DNA of 64,000 nucleotides, taken from positions 186,001 to 250,000 of the forward strand of contig NZ_FWFY01000003.1 in the NCBI RefSeq assembly GCF_900172345.1, in the 5' to 3' direction. Below are positions 24,637-33,675 of this stretch, in pieces; within the stretch, counting starts at the first letter, position 1; every line of letters starts with the position of its first letter. Below the pieces are notes generated by a model. It saw only the letters and a program-made list of their open reading frames with translations. It searched no databases and was not told where the DNA came from. Position numbers and translations under genes: made by a program. Origin of the DNA: Limimaricola soesokkakensis. Lineage in GTDB: Bacteria; Pseudomonadota; Alphaproteobacteria; Rhodobacterales; Rhodobacteraceae.

Positions 24637-25545
24637 TCAGCTCCGCTTCAGTTTCGGGTCGAGCGCGTCGCGCAGACCGTCGCCCATCAGGTTGATGGCG
24701 AGCACGGTGATCAGGATCGCGAGGCCGGGCAGGGTGACCACCCACCACGCGCGCAGGATGAACTCGCGCGCCTCGGCCAGCATCGTGCCCCATTCCGGGG
24801 TCGGCGGCTGCGCGCCCATGCCGAGGAAGCCGAGCGCGGCCGCGTCGAGGATAGCGGTGGAGAAGGACAGCGCCGCCTGCACGATGATCGGCGCGAGACA
24901 GTTCGGCAGCACGGTGACGAACATCAGCCGCCACAGCCCGGCACCCGCGACGCGGGCCGAGGTGACGTAGTCCTTGCCCAGCTCGCCGATCACGCTGGCG
25001 CGGGTCAAGCGCACGTAATGCGGCTGCAGCACGATCGCGATGGCGATCATCGCGTTGGTAAGCGACGGCCCGAGGATTGCCACCAGCACCAGCGCCAGCA
25101 GCAGCGACGGGAAGGCGAGGATGATGTCCATCAGGCGCATGATCAGCGCGTCGAGCCATTTCGGCGAGAAGCCCGCCAGAAGGCCCAGCAGGATGCCGCC
25201 GGAGGCGGCGACCACGACCACGACGATGCCCACGAAGAACGAGTAGCGCGCGCCGTTCAGCAGCCGCGAGAGCATGTCACGGCCCAGCGGGTCGGTGCCC
25301 AGCGGGAAGCTCCAATTGCCGCCCTCCTGCCACACGGGCGGGATCAGCGCGAATTCGCGGAACTGCTGAGTCGGATCATGCGGCGCGATCCACGGCGCGG
25401 TGGCCGCGACGATCACAAAGGCGACGAAGACCCAGAAGCCGAACACGGCACCGCGGTTTTCACGGAAGTAGAACCAGAACTCGCGCAGCCGACCGGGGCG
25501 CTCTTCGACCTGGGTTTCCACCTCTTTTGAGAGTGCGTGGTCCAT
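24637..25545 (-). CDS. Dipeptide-type ABC transporter permease (DppC type)
   Basis: A 302-residue permease with six predicted helices. The N-terminal cytoplasmic stretch is followed by a first helix, then a periplasmic loop with H-P[13 protein letters not shown] sequence (here [14 protein letters not shown]), diagnostic of DppC/OppC. The coupling EAA-like loop is near T-S-A-R-V-A-G-A. The ATG at 25545 overlaps the DppB-type stop (ATGA). Confidence 0.92.
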   Translation of the reverse strand: MDHALSKEVETQVEERPGRLREFWFYFRENRGAVFGFWVFVAFVIVAATAPWIAPHDPTQQFREFALIPPVWQEGGNWSFPLGTDPLGRDMLSRLLNGARYSFFVGIVVVVVAASGGILLGLLAGFSPKWLDALIMRLMDIILAFPSLLLALVLVAILGPSLTNAMIAIAIVLQPHYVRLTRASVIGELGKDYVTSARVAGAGLWRLMFVTVLPNCLAPIIVQAALSFSTAILDAAALGFLGMGAQPPTPEWGTMLAEAREFILRAWWVVTLPGLAILITVLAINLMGDGLRDALDPKLKRS

Positions 25546-26552
25546 CAGCGCTTCCTGATCTTGGGGTTGATGAGGCCGTAGAGCAGGTCGACGGTCAGGT
25601 TCACCACCATCACCATCACGGCGATGAGCAGCAGGCCGCCCTGCACGACCGGGTAGTCGCGGCGGAAGATCGAATCGACCATCCACTTGCCGATGCCCGG
25701 CCAGGAGAAGATCGTCTCGGTCAGGATCGCACCGGCGAGCAGCGTGCCGACCGAGAGGCCGATCACGGTGATGACCGGGATCAGCGCGTTGCGCAAAGCG
25801 TGCAGACCGTTGATCCGGCCCGGCGGCAGACCCTTGGCCCGAGCCGTGCGGATGTAGTCTTCACCCAGTACTTCGAGCATCGCCGAGCGGGTCTGGCGCG
25901 CGATTACCGCGAGCGGGATGGTCCCGAGCACGATGGTCGGCAGGATCAGGTGCCGCACGGCCGAGGTGAAGGCCCCGTCCTGGCCCGAGATCAAGCTGTC
26001 GATCAGCATGAAGCCGGTGACGTCGTCGAAGTAATAGAGCAGGTCGATCCGGCCCGAGACGGGGGTCCAGCCCAGATTGCCCGAGAACACGATGATCAGC
26101 AGCAAGGCCCACCAGAAGATCGGCATCGAGTAGCCCACAAGCGCGGTGGACATCAGCGTCCGGTCGAAGAACTTGCCGCGGTTCATCGCGGCGATCACGC
26201 CCGCCGGAAGGCCCAGCGCCACCGCGAAGATCATCGCGCAGATCGACAGCTCCAGCGTCGCCGGGAACAGCGCGAAGAACTCGTCCCAGACCGGGCGCTT
26301 GGTGACGTAGCTGTTGCCGAGATCGCCTTGCAGCACGCCGGTCAGGTAGTCCCAGTACTGGGCGAGGATCGGCCGGTCGAAGCCGAACTGCACGACCAGC
26401 TCGTCATAGCGCTCCTGCGTCATGCCGCGCTCGCCCGCCATGACGATGATCGGATCGCCCGGCAGCACGCGGATGAAGGCGAAGGAGATGAGGGTGACGC
26501 CGATGAAGGTCGGCAGGAAGGTCGCGAAGCGCGACAGCACGTAGCGCAGCAT
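25545..26552 (-). CDS. Dipeptide-type ABC transporter permease (DppB type)
   Basis: A 335-residue permease starting MLRYVLSRFATFLPTFIGVT, with F-I-R-V-L-P-G-D-P in the first loop and the coupling loop Y-I-R-T-A-R-A-K-G-L-P, all typical of DppB/OppB. It is separated from the binding-protein gene by 322 bp, an unusually long gap, then overlaps the DppC gene. The ribosome-binding region before it is weak. Confidence 0.92.
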   Translation of the reverse strand: MLRYVLSRFATFLPTFIGVTLISFAFIRVLPGDPIIVMAGERGMTQERYDELVVQFGFDRPILAQYWDYLTGVLQGDLGNSYVTKRPVWDEFFALFPATLELSICAMIFAVALGLPAGVIAAMNRGKFFDRTLMSTALVGYSMPIFWWALLLIIVFSGNLGWTPVSGRIDLLYYFDDVTGFMLIDSLISGQDGAFTSAVRHLILPTIVLGTIPLAVIARQTRSAMLEVLGEDYIRTARAKGLPPGRINGLHALRNALIPVITVIGLSVGTLLAGAILTETIFSWPGIGKWMVDSIFRRDYPVVQGGLLLIAVMVMVVNLTVDLLYGLINPKIRKR

Positions 26553-26874
26553 CTCAGCGGCCCGTCATATCGGGGCCGGACCGCGCGGAGGCGGCGGTGC
26601 CGTGGAAATCGAGGGTGACCATGCCGGTACGGGTCTCCTGTTGCGGGTGATCGGGCAATCGGGGTCTCGGTCGGCGGCAGAACCGTCGGTTCCGCCCTTG
26701 AAGCGCGCCACGTATCACAGACTTCACGGACTTGTCGAGTTTTCGTGATGCCTGACGCCGGGTCGTGACCCGAGCCTGCGCCCCCGGTGACGCGACGGTC
26801 AAGCGCCATGCCCCGGATATGCGAAAGGTCCGGGGCCATGACGGCCCCGGACCCCGGTTGCGCTGTCGCGCGGT
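26553..26874. other. 322-bp gap between binding-protein and permease genes, no gene
   Basis: No convincing coding frame is present; the short minus-strand frame ending at 26554 has no family-like features. The gap holds the hairpin at 26827-26853 just past the binding-protein stop and a palindrome GGGTC-GT-GACCC at 26760-26771. On the minus strand TCGACA and TGATAC lie about 15 bp apart near 26710-26740, a possible weak promoter for the permease genes. I see nothing else. Confidence 0.5.
26827..26853 (-). terminator. Intercistronic hairpin after the dipeptide-binding-protein gene
   Basis: GGTCCGGGGCC (26827-26837) and GGCCCCGGACC (26843-26853) form a perfect 11-bp stem with a 5-nt loop, 22 bp past the stop of the minus-strand binding-protein gene and followed by TTT. 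It could terminate part of the transcription or protect the upstream mRNA, giving more binding protein than permease. Confidence 0.65.
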
Positions 26875-28458
26875 TTATTCGGCGATCGAGACGTTGTCGA
26901 ACAGGTGGCCGCCCAGCGGGTGCACCACGTAGCCCTCGACCTCTTCGCGCATCGGCATCGAGACGACCGAATGGGCGATCGTGGCCCAAGGCGCCTGCTC
27001 CTTGAAGACCATCTGCGCCTCCTCGTAGAGCGCGGCGCGCTCTTCCTGGGTGGATTTGGTCTTGGCTTCCTGGATCAGCGCCTCGAACTCCTCGTTGCAC
27101 CACTGCGCCCGGTTCGAGCCACCGACGCCGTCACAGCCGAGCAGCACGGCAAGGAAGTTGTCCGGATCGCCGTTGTCGCCGGTCCAGCCGAGCAGCACGG
27201 CACCGTCGCGCTCGACGTCCTTCGAGCGCTCGAGATATTCGCCCCACTCGTAGGAGACGATCTCCACGTCGACGCCGATCTCGGACATGTCTTCCTGGAT
27301 CAGTTCGGCCATGCGCCGGGCGTTCGGGTTGTAGGGGCGCTGCACCGGCATCGCCCAGATCTTCATGCTCAGATCGCTGACGCCGGCCTCCTCCAGCATC
27401 TGCTTGGCAGCCTCGGGATCGTAGGGATCGTCCTCGACCGCGTCGTTGTAGGACCACATGGTCGGCGGGATCGGGTTCTTGGCGACCTTGCCGGAGCCCT
27501 GGAACACCACGTCGAGGATGGCCTGCTTGTCGATCGCCATGTTGAGCGCCTTGCGCACCTCAGGCTGATCGAACGGCGCCTGCTGGGTGTTGTAGGCGAG
27601 GTAGCCGACGTTCAGGCCTTCCTGCTCCATCACCTCGATGCCCTCGGCTTCCTTCATCGCGGCGATGTCGGCGGGGTTCGGATAGGGCATGACGTGGCAC
27701 TCGCCCGCCTGCAGCTTTTGATAGCGCACGCTGGCGTCGGGAGTGATCGCGAAGATCAGGTTCTCGACCTTGGCGGGCTCGCCCCAGTAGTCGTCGAAGC
27801 GCTCGTAGCGGATCACCGCGTCCTTCTGGTAGGCTACGAATTCGAACGGGCCGGTGCCGATCGGCTGCTGGTTCAGCATCTCCGGGTTGTCCGCGACCGC
27901 ATCGGCATACTCGGCCGAGAGGATCGAGGCGAAGTCCATCGCCATGTTGGCGACGAAGGGCGCCTCGGGGCGGGTCAGCTTGAACTTGACGGTGTAGTCG
28001 TCGACCTTCTCGATGCTCTCGATCAGGTCGGGCATCGACATGCCCTGATAGTATTCCCAGGTGCCGCCCGAGGCCATGTGGAACGGGTGGTCGTCCTTGC
28101 CCTGGCGATCGAAGGAGAAGATCACGTCGTCGGCGTTGAAGTCACGCGACGGGGTGAACTGGTCGTTCGAGTGGAATTTCACGCCCTGGCGCAGCTTGAA
28201 GGTGATCTCGGTGCCGTCCTCGGACACCTCCCAGCTCTCGGCGAGGCCCGGGACCACTTCGGTGGTGCCGGTCTTGAACTCGACCAGCTGGTTGTAGACC
28301 GTGTGCGACGAGGCGTCGAAAGTGGTGCCGGAGGTGTAGAGCGCCGGGTCGAAGCCCTCGGGGCTGCCTTCCGAGCAATAGACGAGGTTCTGCGCCTGGG
28401 CGGCGCCCGCAAGCGCGAGGGTGGCGGCGCCAGCGGCGAGCCATGTCTTCATCTTCAT
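26875..28458 (-). CDS. Dipeptide-type ABC transporter substrate-binding protein (DppA type)
   Basis: A 527-residue SBP_bac_5 family binding protein. A signal peptide (MKMKTWLAAGAATLALAGAA, cleavage after A-Q-A about residue 22) precedes N-L-V-Y-C-S-E-G-S-P-E-G-F-D-P, the DppA-like mature start. The segment F-K-L-R-Q-G-V-K-F-H-S-N is the family signature. GGGAG lies just upstream of the ATG. It is the first gene of dppABCDF on the minus strand. Peptide ligand is likely but some relatives bind heme or other solutes. Confidence 0.92.
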   Translation of the reverse strand: MKMKTWLAAGAATLALAGAAQAQNLVYCSEGSPEGFDPALYTSGTTFDASSHTVYNQLVEFKTGTTEVVPGLAESWEVSEDGTEITFKLRQGVKFHSNDQFTPSRDFNADDVIFSFDRQGKDDHPFHMASGGTWEYYQGMSMPDLIESIEKVDDYTVKFKLTRPEAPFVANMAMDFASILSAEYADAVADNPEMLNQQPIGTGPFEFVAYQKDAVIRYERFDDYWGEPAKVENLIFAITPDASVRYQKLQAGECHVMPYPNPADIAAMKEAEGIEVMEQEGLNVGYLAYNTQQAPFDQPEVRKALNMAIDKQAILDVVFQGSGKVAKNPIPPTMWSYNDAVEDDPYDPEAAKQMLEEAGVSDLSMKIWAMPVQRPYNPNARRMAELIQEDMSEIGVDVEIVSYEWGEYLERSKDVERDGAVLLGWTGDNGDPDNFLAVLLGCDGVGGSNRAQWCNEEFEALIQEAKTKSTQEERAALYEEAQMVFKEQAPWATIAHSVVSMPMREEVEGYVVHPLGGHLFDNVSIAE

Positions 28459-28692
28459 GTCGTTCTCCCTGTCAGCCCGACCTTCTCCGGCACATGTTTC
28501 GCCGGTTGGCCGATGCGTTGTGACGGCAGCCTGTCCCAGCGGGACGCGTCAGGCAAGACCCCCCGTTCCTCTGACCCGGCGGAAACGAGACGATCCGACC
28601 GGCAATGAGGGCGCCCGTCCGGCGGCGCAGCCCGTCTTGCGGGCGCCTGCGCGCAGGGCCATGGTCGCGCGAGCAATTCCGGACCCCGATTC

Positions 28693-30141
28693 ATGGCCTT
28701 CCAGTTCCGCTTTCCCGCGCGGCGCGCGGCGCGTCCCGCCCGCGCCGGGCACGACGCGCCGCGCACCGCCATGCGGCCCGAGCCTCTGCTCGGCATAGCG
28801 CTGGTGGCGCTGACCGTCTGCGTCACGCTCAAGGATTGGGCTCCCGCGACCGGGGCAGGCCTCGCCGCGGCATTGCTGGTTCCGGTCGTCGTGGCCCTGC
28901 TGGCATGGCGGCTGCGCGGGCGGCGGCTGGGCTTCGTGGTGGTGGCGCTTCTCGTCACGGCGGCGCTCTGGGCGCAGGGCGGCGACTGGTCCGCGCAGGT
29001 CATGGCCGGTTTCGGCTCTGCGGCATTCATCGGCGCCTTCTTCGTTGCGCTCGCCACGCTGCGCTCGGCGGCCGAGACTTCGCCTGCGATCCGGGCCTGC
29101 GGCCAGTATCTGGCGGCGCAGCCGCCCGGGCGGCGCTACCTCGCCCTGACCCTGGGCGGTCAGGCCTTCTCGGTGCTGCTCAATTACGGCTCTATCGCGC
29201 TTCTGGGCAGCCTCTCGGTCGCCAGTTCCGAGCGCGAGCCGGACCCCGAAATCCGGTTTCACCGCACCCGGCGGATGCTGCTGGCGATCCAGCGCGGCTT
29301 CGTGTCGGTGCTACCATGGTCGCCGCTCTCCTTCTCGGTCGCGATCACCGGCGCGCTGCTGCCCGGTGCGCCCTATAAATCCACGGTGCTGCCCGCGATG
29401 GTAACCGGGCTGATCGTCGCCGGCACCGGATGGGCGATGGACCAGATCTTCAAGCCGAAGCTCTTGCGCACCCCGGTGCGCCACGCGCCCGAGGGCGGCC
29501 CAAAGGCGGTGCTGCCGCTGGTGCTGCTTCTGGCGCTGCTCGGTCTGCCGGTCTGGCTCCTGCACGTGGCCTTCGAGGTGCGGGTGGTCGGCGCGGTGCT
29601 TCTGGTGGTGCCGCTTCTGGCGCTGGGCTGGGTGCTGTTGCAGGAGGGCCCGCGCGGGGCGCTCACGCGGGCGGGCCGCTACACCGCGTGCGAGCTGCCG
29701 CGCTACCGGCCCGAGCTGACGTTGCTAATGATGGCGGGATATATCGGCACCGCGGGGGCAGGGCTGCTGGCGCCGCATGTGGCCGAGTTCGCGCCGCTGA
29801 TCGAGGCGCTGCCCGGGCCGTTGATCCTTGGCCTGCTGGTCTGGTTCATCCCCGTGACCGGTCAGGTCGGCATGAACCCGATCCTCGCAGTGACGCTGCT
29901 GTTCCCGCTGCTGCCGTCCCCCGAAGCGATGGCGGTGAGCCCGGTGGCGCTGTTCATCGCGATCACCGCCGGCTGGGCGATATCGGGGATCACCTCGCCC
30001 TTCACCGCGACGACGCTGCTCACCGGCAATTTCGCCGGCAAGAGCGCGCTGCATGTCGGGCTGAAGTGGAACGGCGCTTACGCGCTGGTCACCGGCGTGC
30101 TGCTGACGCTCTGGGCGGTGGGCTTCGGCCTGTGGTCCTGA
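28693..30141 (+). CDS. Polytopic membrane protein, possible ion-transporter-superfamily member
   Basis: About 482 residues with 11-12 hydrophobic segments. Two similar stretches, V-L-P-W-S-P-L-S-F-S-V-A near residue 210 and G-M-N-P-I-L-A-V-T-L-L followed by S-P-F-T-A-T-T-L-L-T-G near 395-445, recall the paired re-entrant motifs of ArsB/NhaD/DASS-type transporters, but I do not recognise the exact family. The start is uncertain: ATG at 28693 gives a basic 26-residue N-tail, and ATG at 28771 is the alternative; neither has a clear ribosome site. It lies 72 bp before nadA on the same strand and is divergent from the dipeptide transporter. Confidence 0.6.
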   Translation: MAFQFRFPARRAARPARAGHDAPRTAMRPEPLLGIALVALTVCVTLKDWAPATGAGLAAALLVPVVVALLAWRLRGRRLGFVVVALLVTAALWAQGGDWSAQVMAGFGSAAFIGAFFVALATLRSAAETSPAIRACGQYLAAQPPGRRYLALTLGGQAFSVLLNYGSIALLGSLSVASSEREPDPEIRFHRTRRMLLAIQRGFVSVLPWSPLSFSVAITGALLPGAPYKSTVLPAMVTGLIVAGTGWAMDQIFKPKLLRTPVRHAPEGGPKAVLPLVLLLALLGLPVWLLHVAFEVRVVGAVLLVVPLLALGWVLLQEGPRGALTRAGRYTACELPRYRPELTLLMMAGYIGTAGAGLLAPHVAEFAPLIEALPGPLILGLLVWFIPVTGQVGMNPILAVTLLFPLLPSPEAMAVSPVALFIAITAGWAISGITSPFTATTLLTGNFAGKSALHVGLKWNGAYALVTGVLLTLWAVGFGLWS

Positions 30142-30212
30142 ACGCGCGATCTGGAACTTCTCCGCCGGGCACTGTATGTGCCAACCCCATCGACTGACGC
30201 AAGGTGAGGCAC

Positions 30213-31265
30213 ATGTTCGAGACACGCATCATGCGCGAGGAACTCGCGCGGCATTACGATCTCGCGCCATCGGTGGAGGCGGCGGAACGTCAGGCCGATC
30301 TCTACGCCCGCATGGACAAGGTGCTGAGCCCGGTCGACTGGGCGATGCACGCCCCCTATGTCGAAGCGATCAACAAGCTCAAGCGCGAGCGCGACGCGGT
30401 GATCCTCGCACACAACTACATGACGCCCGAGATCTATCACGGCATCGCCGACGTGGTCGGTGACAGCCTGCAGCTGGCGATCGAGGCCACGAAGGTCGAG
30501 GCGCAGGTGATCGTGCAGTGCGGCGTGCACTTCATGGCCGAGACCTCGAAGATCTTGAACCCGGCCAAGACCGTGCTGATGCCCGACATGGAGGCTGGCT
30601 GTTCGCTGGCCGAGAGCATCACCGCCGAGGGCATTGCCGAGATGCGCGCGAAATACCCCGGTGCGCCGGTGGTGAGCTACGTCAATACCACCGCCGAGGT
30701 GAAGGCCGCCTCGGACATCTGCTGCACCTCGGCCAACGCGTTGCAGATCGTCGAGGCGATGGACAGCGACACGGTCATCATGACCCCCGACCAGCACCTC
30801 GCGCGCAACGTGGCCAAGGCCTCGTCGAAGCGCATCGTCTGGTGGGAGGGCAGCTGCATCGTGCACGAGCAGTACACCGCCGAAGAGATGCGCGCCTACC
30901 GCGCCGCCGACCCGGAGGTGAAGATCATCGCGCATCCCGAATGCACGACCGAGGTGACCGCCGAGGCCGACTTTACCGGCTCCACCAGCGGCATCATCGA
31001 CTGGATCGACCGCGAGCGCCCGAAAAAGGCGCTTCTGGTGACCGAATGCTCGATGGCCTCGAACATCACCGACGCCTTTCCGGACGTGGCCTTCCAGAAG
31101 CCGTGCAACATGTGCCCCTACATGAAGATGATCAGCCTCGAAAAGGTGCTGTGGTCGCTGCACACCCTGTCGCCCGAGGTGGTCGTCCCCGAAGAGGTCG
31201 CGGTGCCGGCGCGCCGCGCGGTGGAGCGGATGATCGAGCTGTCGCGCAGCCTGGCCAAGGCCTGA
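30213..31265 (+). CDS. nadA: Quinolinate synthase
   Basis: A 350-residue enzyme that condenses iminoaspartate with dihydroxyacetone phosphate to quinolinate. Cysteines suitable for the 4Fe-4S cluster lie in V-Q-C-G-V-H-F (C103), G-S-C-I-V-H-E (C215) and K-P-C-N-M-C-P (C298/C301). Other signatures are A-H-N-Y and N-T-T-A-E-V-K-A. The ATG at 30213 follows AAGGTGAGG; a GTG nine bases upstream overlaps that site and was rejected. It is the first gene of nadA-nadB-nadC. Confidence 0.96.
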   Translation: MFETRIMREELARHYDLAPSVEAAERQADLYARMDKVLSPVDWAMHAPYVEAINKLKRERDAVILAHNYMTPEIYHGIADVVGDSLQLAIEATKVEAQVIVQCGVHFMAETSKILNPAKTVLMPDMEAGCSLAESITAEGIAEMRAKYPGAPVVSYVNTTAEVKAASDICCTSANALQIVEAMDSDTVIMTPDQHLARNVAKASSKRIVWWEGSCIVHEQYTAEEMRAYRAADPEVKIIAHPECTTEVTAEADFTGSTSGIIDWIDRERPKKALLVTECSMASNITDAFPDVAFQKPCNMCPYMKMISLEKVLWSLHTLSPEVVVPEEVAVPARRAVERMIELSRSLAKA

Positions 31266-31273
31266 TCTTGACG

Positions 31274-32836
31274 ATGACCCGCCTGCGCACCGAGCGCGTC
31301 GTCATCATCGGTGCCGGTCTCGGCGCGATTTCCGCCGCCCTCGCGCTGGCGCCGCGCCCGGTATTGATGATCGCGCCGGAGCCGCCGGGGCAGGGCGCGA
31401 GCAGCGCCTGGGCGCAGGGCGGCGTCGCCGCCGCCATGGACGCCGCCGACAGCCCCGAGGCCCATGCCGCCGACACGGTGGCGGCGGGCGCGGGCACCGT
31501 CGACGCCGCCATCGCCGATCTGGTCACGCGGGCGGCGCGCGAGCATATCCACGAGCTGACCGGTCTCGGCACGCCCTTCGACCGCGATGCGCAAGGCGGC
31601 TACGTGCTCTCGCGCGAGGCGGCGCATGGCGCGGCGCGGGTGGTGCGGGTCAAGGGCGATCAGGCCGGTCGGCAGATCATGGACACGTTGATTGCCGCGC
31701 TGGCGCGCACGCCGTCGGTGCAGGTTCTGCCCGGCGCACTGCTCACCGGCATCGCGGCCTCCGGCGGCCGTGTCACGGGGGTCGAGATCGAGGCCGTGGA
31801 GGGATCGGCCCCGGTGACCATCGAGGCGCCCGCCGTGCTGCTCGCGGGCGGTGGCTCGGGCGGGCTGTGGCTGCACACGACCAACCCGCCCCGCATCCGG
31901 GGCCAAGTGATCGGCGCCGCGGCGCGCGCGGGCGCCATGATCGCCGATGCCGAGTTCGTGCAGTTCCACCCCACCGCCATCGCGACGGGCGAAGACCCGC
32001 TGCCGCTCGCCACCGAGGCGCTGCGCGGCGAAGGGGCGTGGCTGGTCAACGACGCAGGCCAACGTTTCATGTCGGCGCTGCATCCCGATGCCGAACTGGC
32101 GCCGCGCGACATCGTCGCCCGCGCTGTCTTCGCCGAGCGGCAGGCGGGCCGCAACCCGGCCCTCGACACCCGCGCCGCCCTAGGCCCAAGCGTGGTCGAG
32201 AAGTTCCCGGCGGTGGCCGAGGCCTGTGCGCGGGCTGAGATCGACCCAATCGCGGGGACCATTCCGGTCGCAGCCGCCGCGCATTACCACATGGGCGGCG
32301 TCGAGACCGACGCCCGGGGACGCAGCAGCCTCGAAGGCCTCTGGGCCTGCGGCGAAGCGGCTTCGACCGGTCTGCACGGGGCGAACCGCCTCGCATCGAA
32401 CGGGCTCCTGGAGGCGCTCGTCTTCGCGCGTCGCTGCGCCGAGGACATCATGGGCGAGACAGGCATGCCCGTCACCGCGCCCGAGATCGCCGTGGCCTTC
32501 GGCCCCGGCGGCCACCGTCCTGCACCCGAAAACGTGGCCGCTTTGCGCCGCCTGATGACGGACCATGTCGCGGTGCTGCGCGATGGGCCGGGGCTGCGCC
32601 GCGCGCTCGCGAGCATCGCCGCGCTGGAGGCCTCCGAGCCCGCGCCTGTGTTCCGCACCATGACCGCGACCGCCACGCTGGTCGCCGCCGCGGCCCTGCG
32701 GCGTACCGAAAGCCGGGGCGGCCATTGCCGCATCGATTTCCCCGAGACCGACCCCGCGCAGGCGCATCGCAGCCGCCTGACGCTCGAAGATGCCTTGAAG
32801 ATCCGCGCCGGATGCGCGGCCACGGAGACCGCATGA
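31274..32836 (+). CDS. nadB: L-aspartate oxidase
   Basis: A 520-residue flavoprotein with the FAD-binding V-V-I-I-G-A-G-L-G-A-I-S-A near the N-terminus, S-S-A-W-A-Q-G-G-V-A-A-A-M, and H-Y-H-M-G-G-V-E-T-D, which holds an active-site histidine of the succinate dehydrogenase/aspartate oxidase family. It produces iminoaspartate for NadA. The ATG at 31274 is used; an in-frame TTG at 31268 is possible. It follows nadA by 8 bp and overlaps nadC (ATGA). Confidence 0.95.
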   Translation: MTRLRTERVVIIGAGLGAISAALALAPRPVLMIAPEPPGQGASSAWAQGGVAAAMDAADSPEAHAADTVAAGAGTVDAAIADLVTRAAREHIHELTGLGTPFDRDAQGGYVLSREAAHGAARVVRVKGDQAGRQIMDTLIAALARTPSVQVLPGALLTGIAASGGRVTGVEIEAVEGSAPVTIEAPAVLLAGGGSGGLWLHTTNPPRIRGQVIGAAARAGAMIADAEFVQFHPTAIATGEDPLPLATEALRGEGAWLVNDAGQRFMSALHPDAELAPRDIVARAVFAERQAGRNPALDTRAALGPSVVEKFPAVAEACARAEIDPIAGTIPVAAAAHYHMGGVETDARGRSSLEGLWACGEAASTGLHGANRLASNGLLEALVFARRCAEDIMGETGMPVTAPEIAVAFGPGGHRPAPENVAALRRLMTDHVAVLRDGPGLRRALASIAALEASEPAPVFRTMTATATLVAAAALRRTESRGGHCRIDFPETDPAQAHRSRLTLEDALKIRAGCAATETA

Positions 32837-33675
32837 CCCTGATCCCCGACCTGTTGCTCGAGCCGATGGTGCGCCATGCGCTGCACGAGGATCTGGGCGC
32901 CTATGGCGACGTCACCACCCGCGCCGTGATCCCGGCCGACACGACCTATGCCGCGCGGATCAATGCGCGAGAGGCGGGCGTGGTCTCCGGCATGCAGATC
33001 GCGTCCATCGCGTTTCGCCTCGTCGACCCGACACTGCGGGTCACCACGCGCCTCACCGACGGTGCCGCCTGCGCCCCCGGCGACACGCTGATGGAGATCG
33101 AGGGCTCGGCCGCCTCGATCCTCTCGGCCGAGCGCGTCGCGCTCAACTTCGCCGGGCGGCTCTCGGGCATCGCCACGCTGACCGCCGGTTTCGTGAAGGA
33201 GACTGCCGGCACCGCCACCCGCGTCACCTGCACCCGCAAGACCACGCCGGGACTGCGCGCCGCCGAGAAGCTCGCGGTGCTGCATGGCGGCGGCTTCAAT
33301 CATCGCTACGGCCTGTCGGACGCGATCCTGATCAAGGACAACCACATCGCGGCGGCGGGCGGCATCCGCGCCGCTCTGCAGGCCGCGACGGCCTCGGCCT
33401 CGCACATGCTCAAGATCGAGATCGAGGTCGATACGCTGGATCAGCTCGCCGAGGTGCTCGAAGTCGGCGGCGCCGATGTCGTGCTGCTCGACAACATGTC
33501 GACGCCCGATCTCGCCCGTGCCATCGGGATGGTCGGCGGGCGCCTCGTGACCGAAGCCTCGGGCAACATGCGGCGCGAACGGGTGGCCGAAGTCTGCGCC
33601 ACCGGGGTCGATTACGTCTCCTCCGGCGCGCTGACCCATTCGGCGCGCACGCTCGATCTCGGGCTCGACTTCTAG
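32833..33675 (+). CDS. nadC: Nicotinate-nucleotide pyrophosphorylase (carboxylating)
   Basis: A 280-residue quinolinate phosphoribosyltransferase. Active-site motifs are T-R-K-T-T-P-G-L-R (quinolinate/PRPP contacts), H-G-G-G-F-N-H-R-Y-G-L-S-D and K-D-N-H-I. The start overlaps the nadB stop. Its TAG shares the sequence CTAG with the stop of minus-strand opgC, so the two convergent genes overlap by 4 bp with no room for a terminator. Completes de novo NAD synthesis from aspartate. Confidence 0.96.
   Translation: MTLIPDLLLEPMVRHALHEDLGAYGDVTTRAVIPADTTYAARINAREAGVVSGMQIASIAFRLVDPTLRVTTRLTDGAACAPGDTLMEIEGSAASILSAERVALNFAGRLSGIATLTAGFVKETAGTATRVTCTRKTTPGLRAAEKLAVLHGGGFNHRYGLSDAILIKDNHIAAAGGIRAALQAATASASHMLKIEIEVDTLDQLAEVLEVGGADVVLLDNMSTPDLARAIGMVGGRLVTEASGNMRRERVAEVCATGVDYVSSGALTHSARTLDLGLDF

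Noticed and set aside
26554-26802. Short minus-strand frame (82 codons) just before the DppB-type gene.
   Set aside because: Arg-rich, no recognisable features, and poorly placed ribosome site; more likely non-coding.
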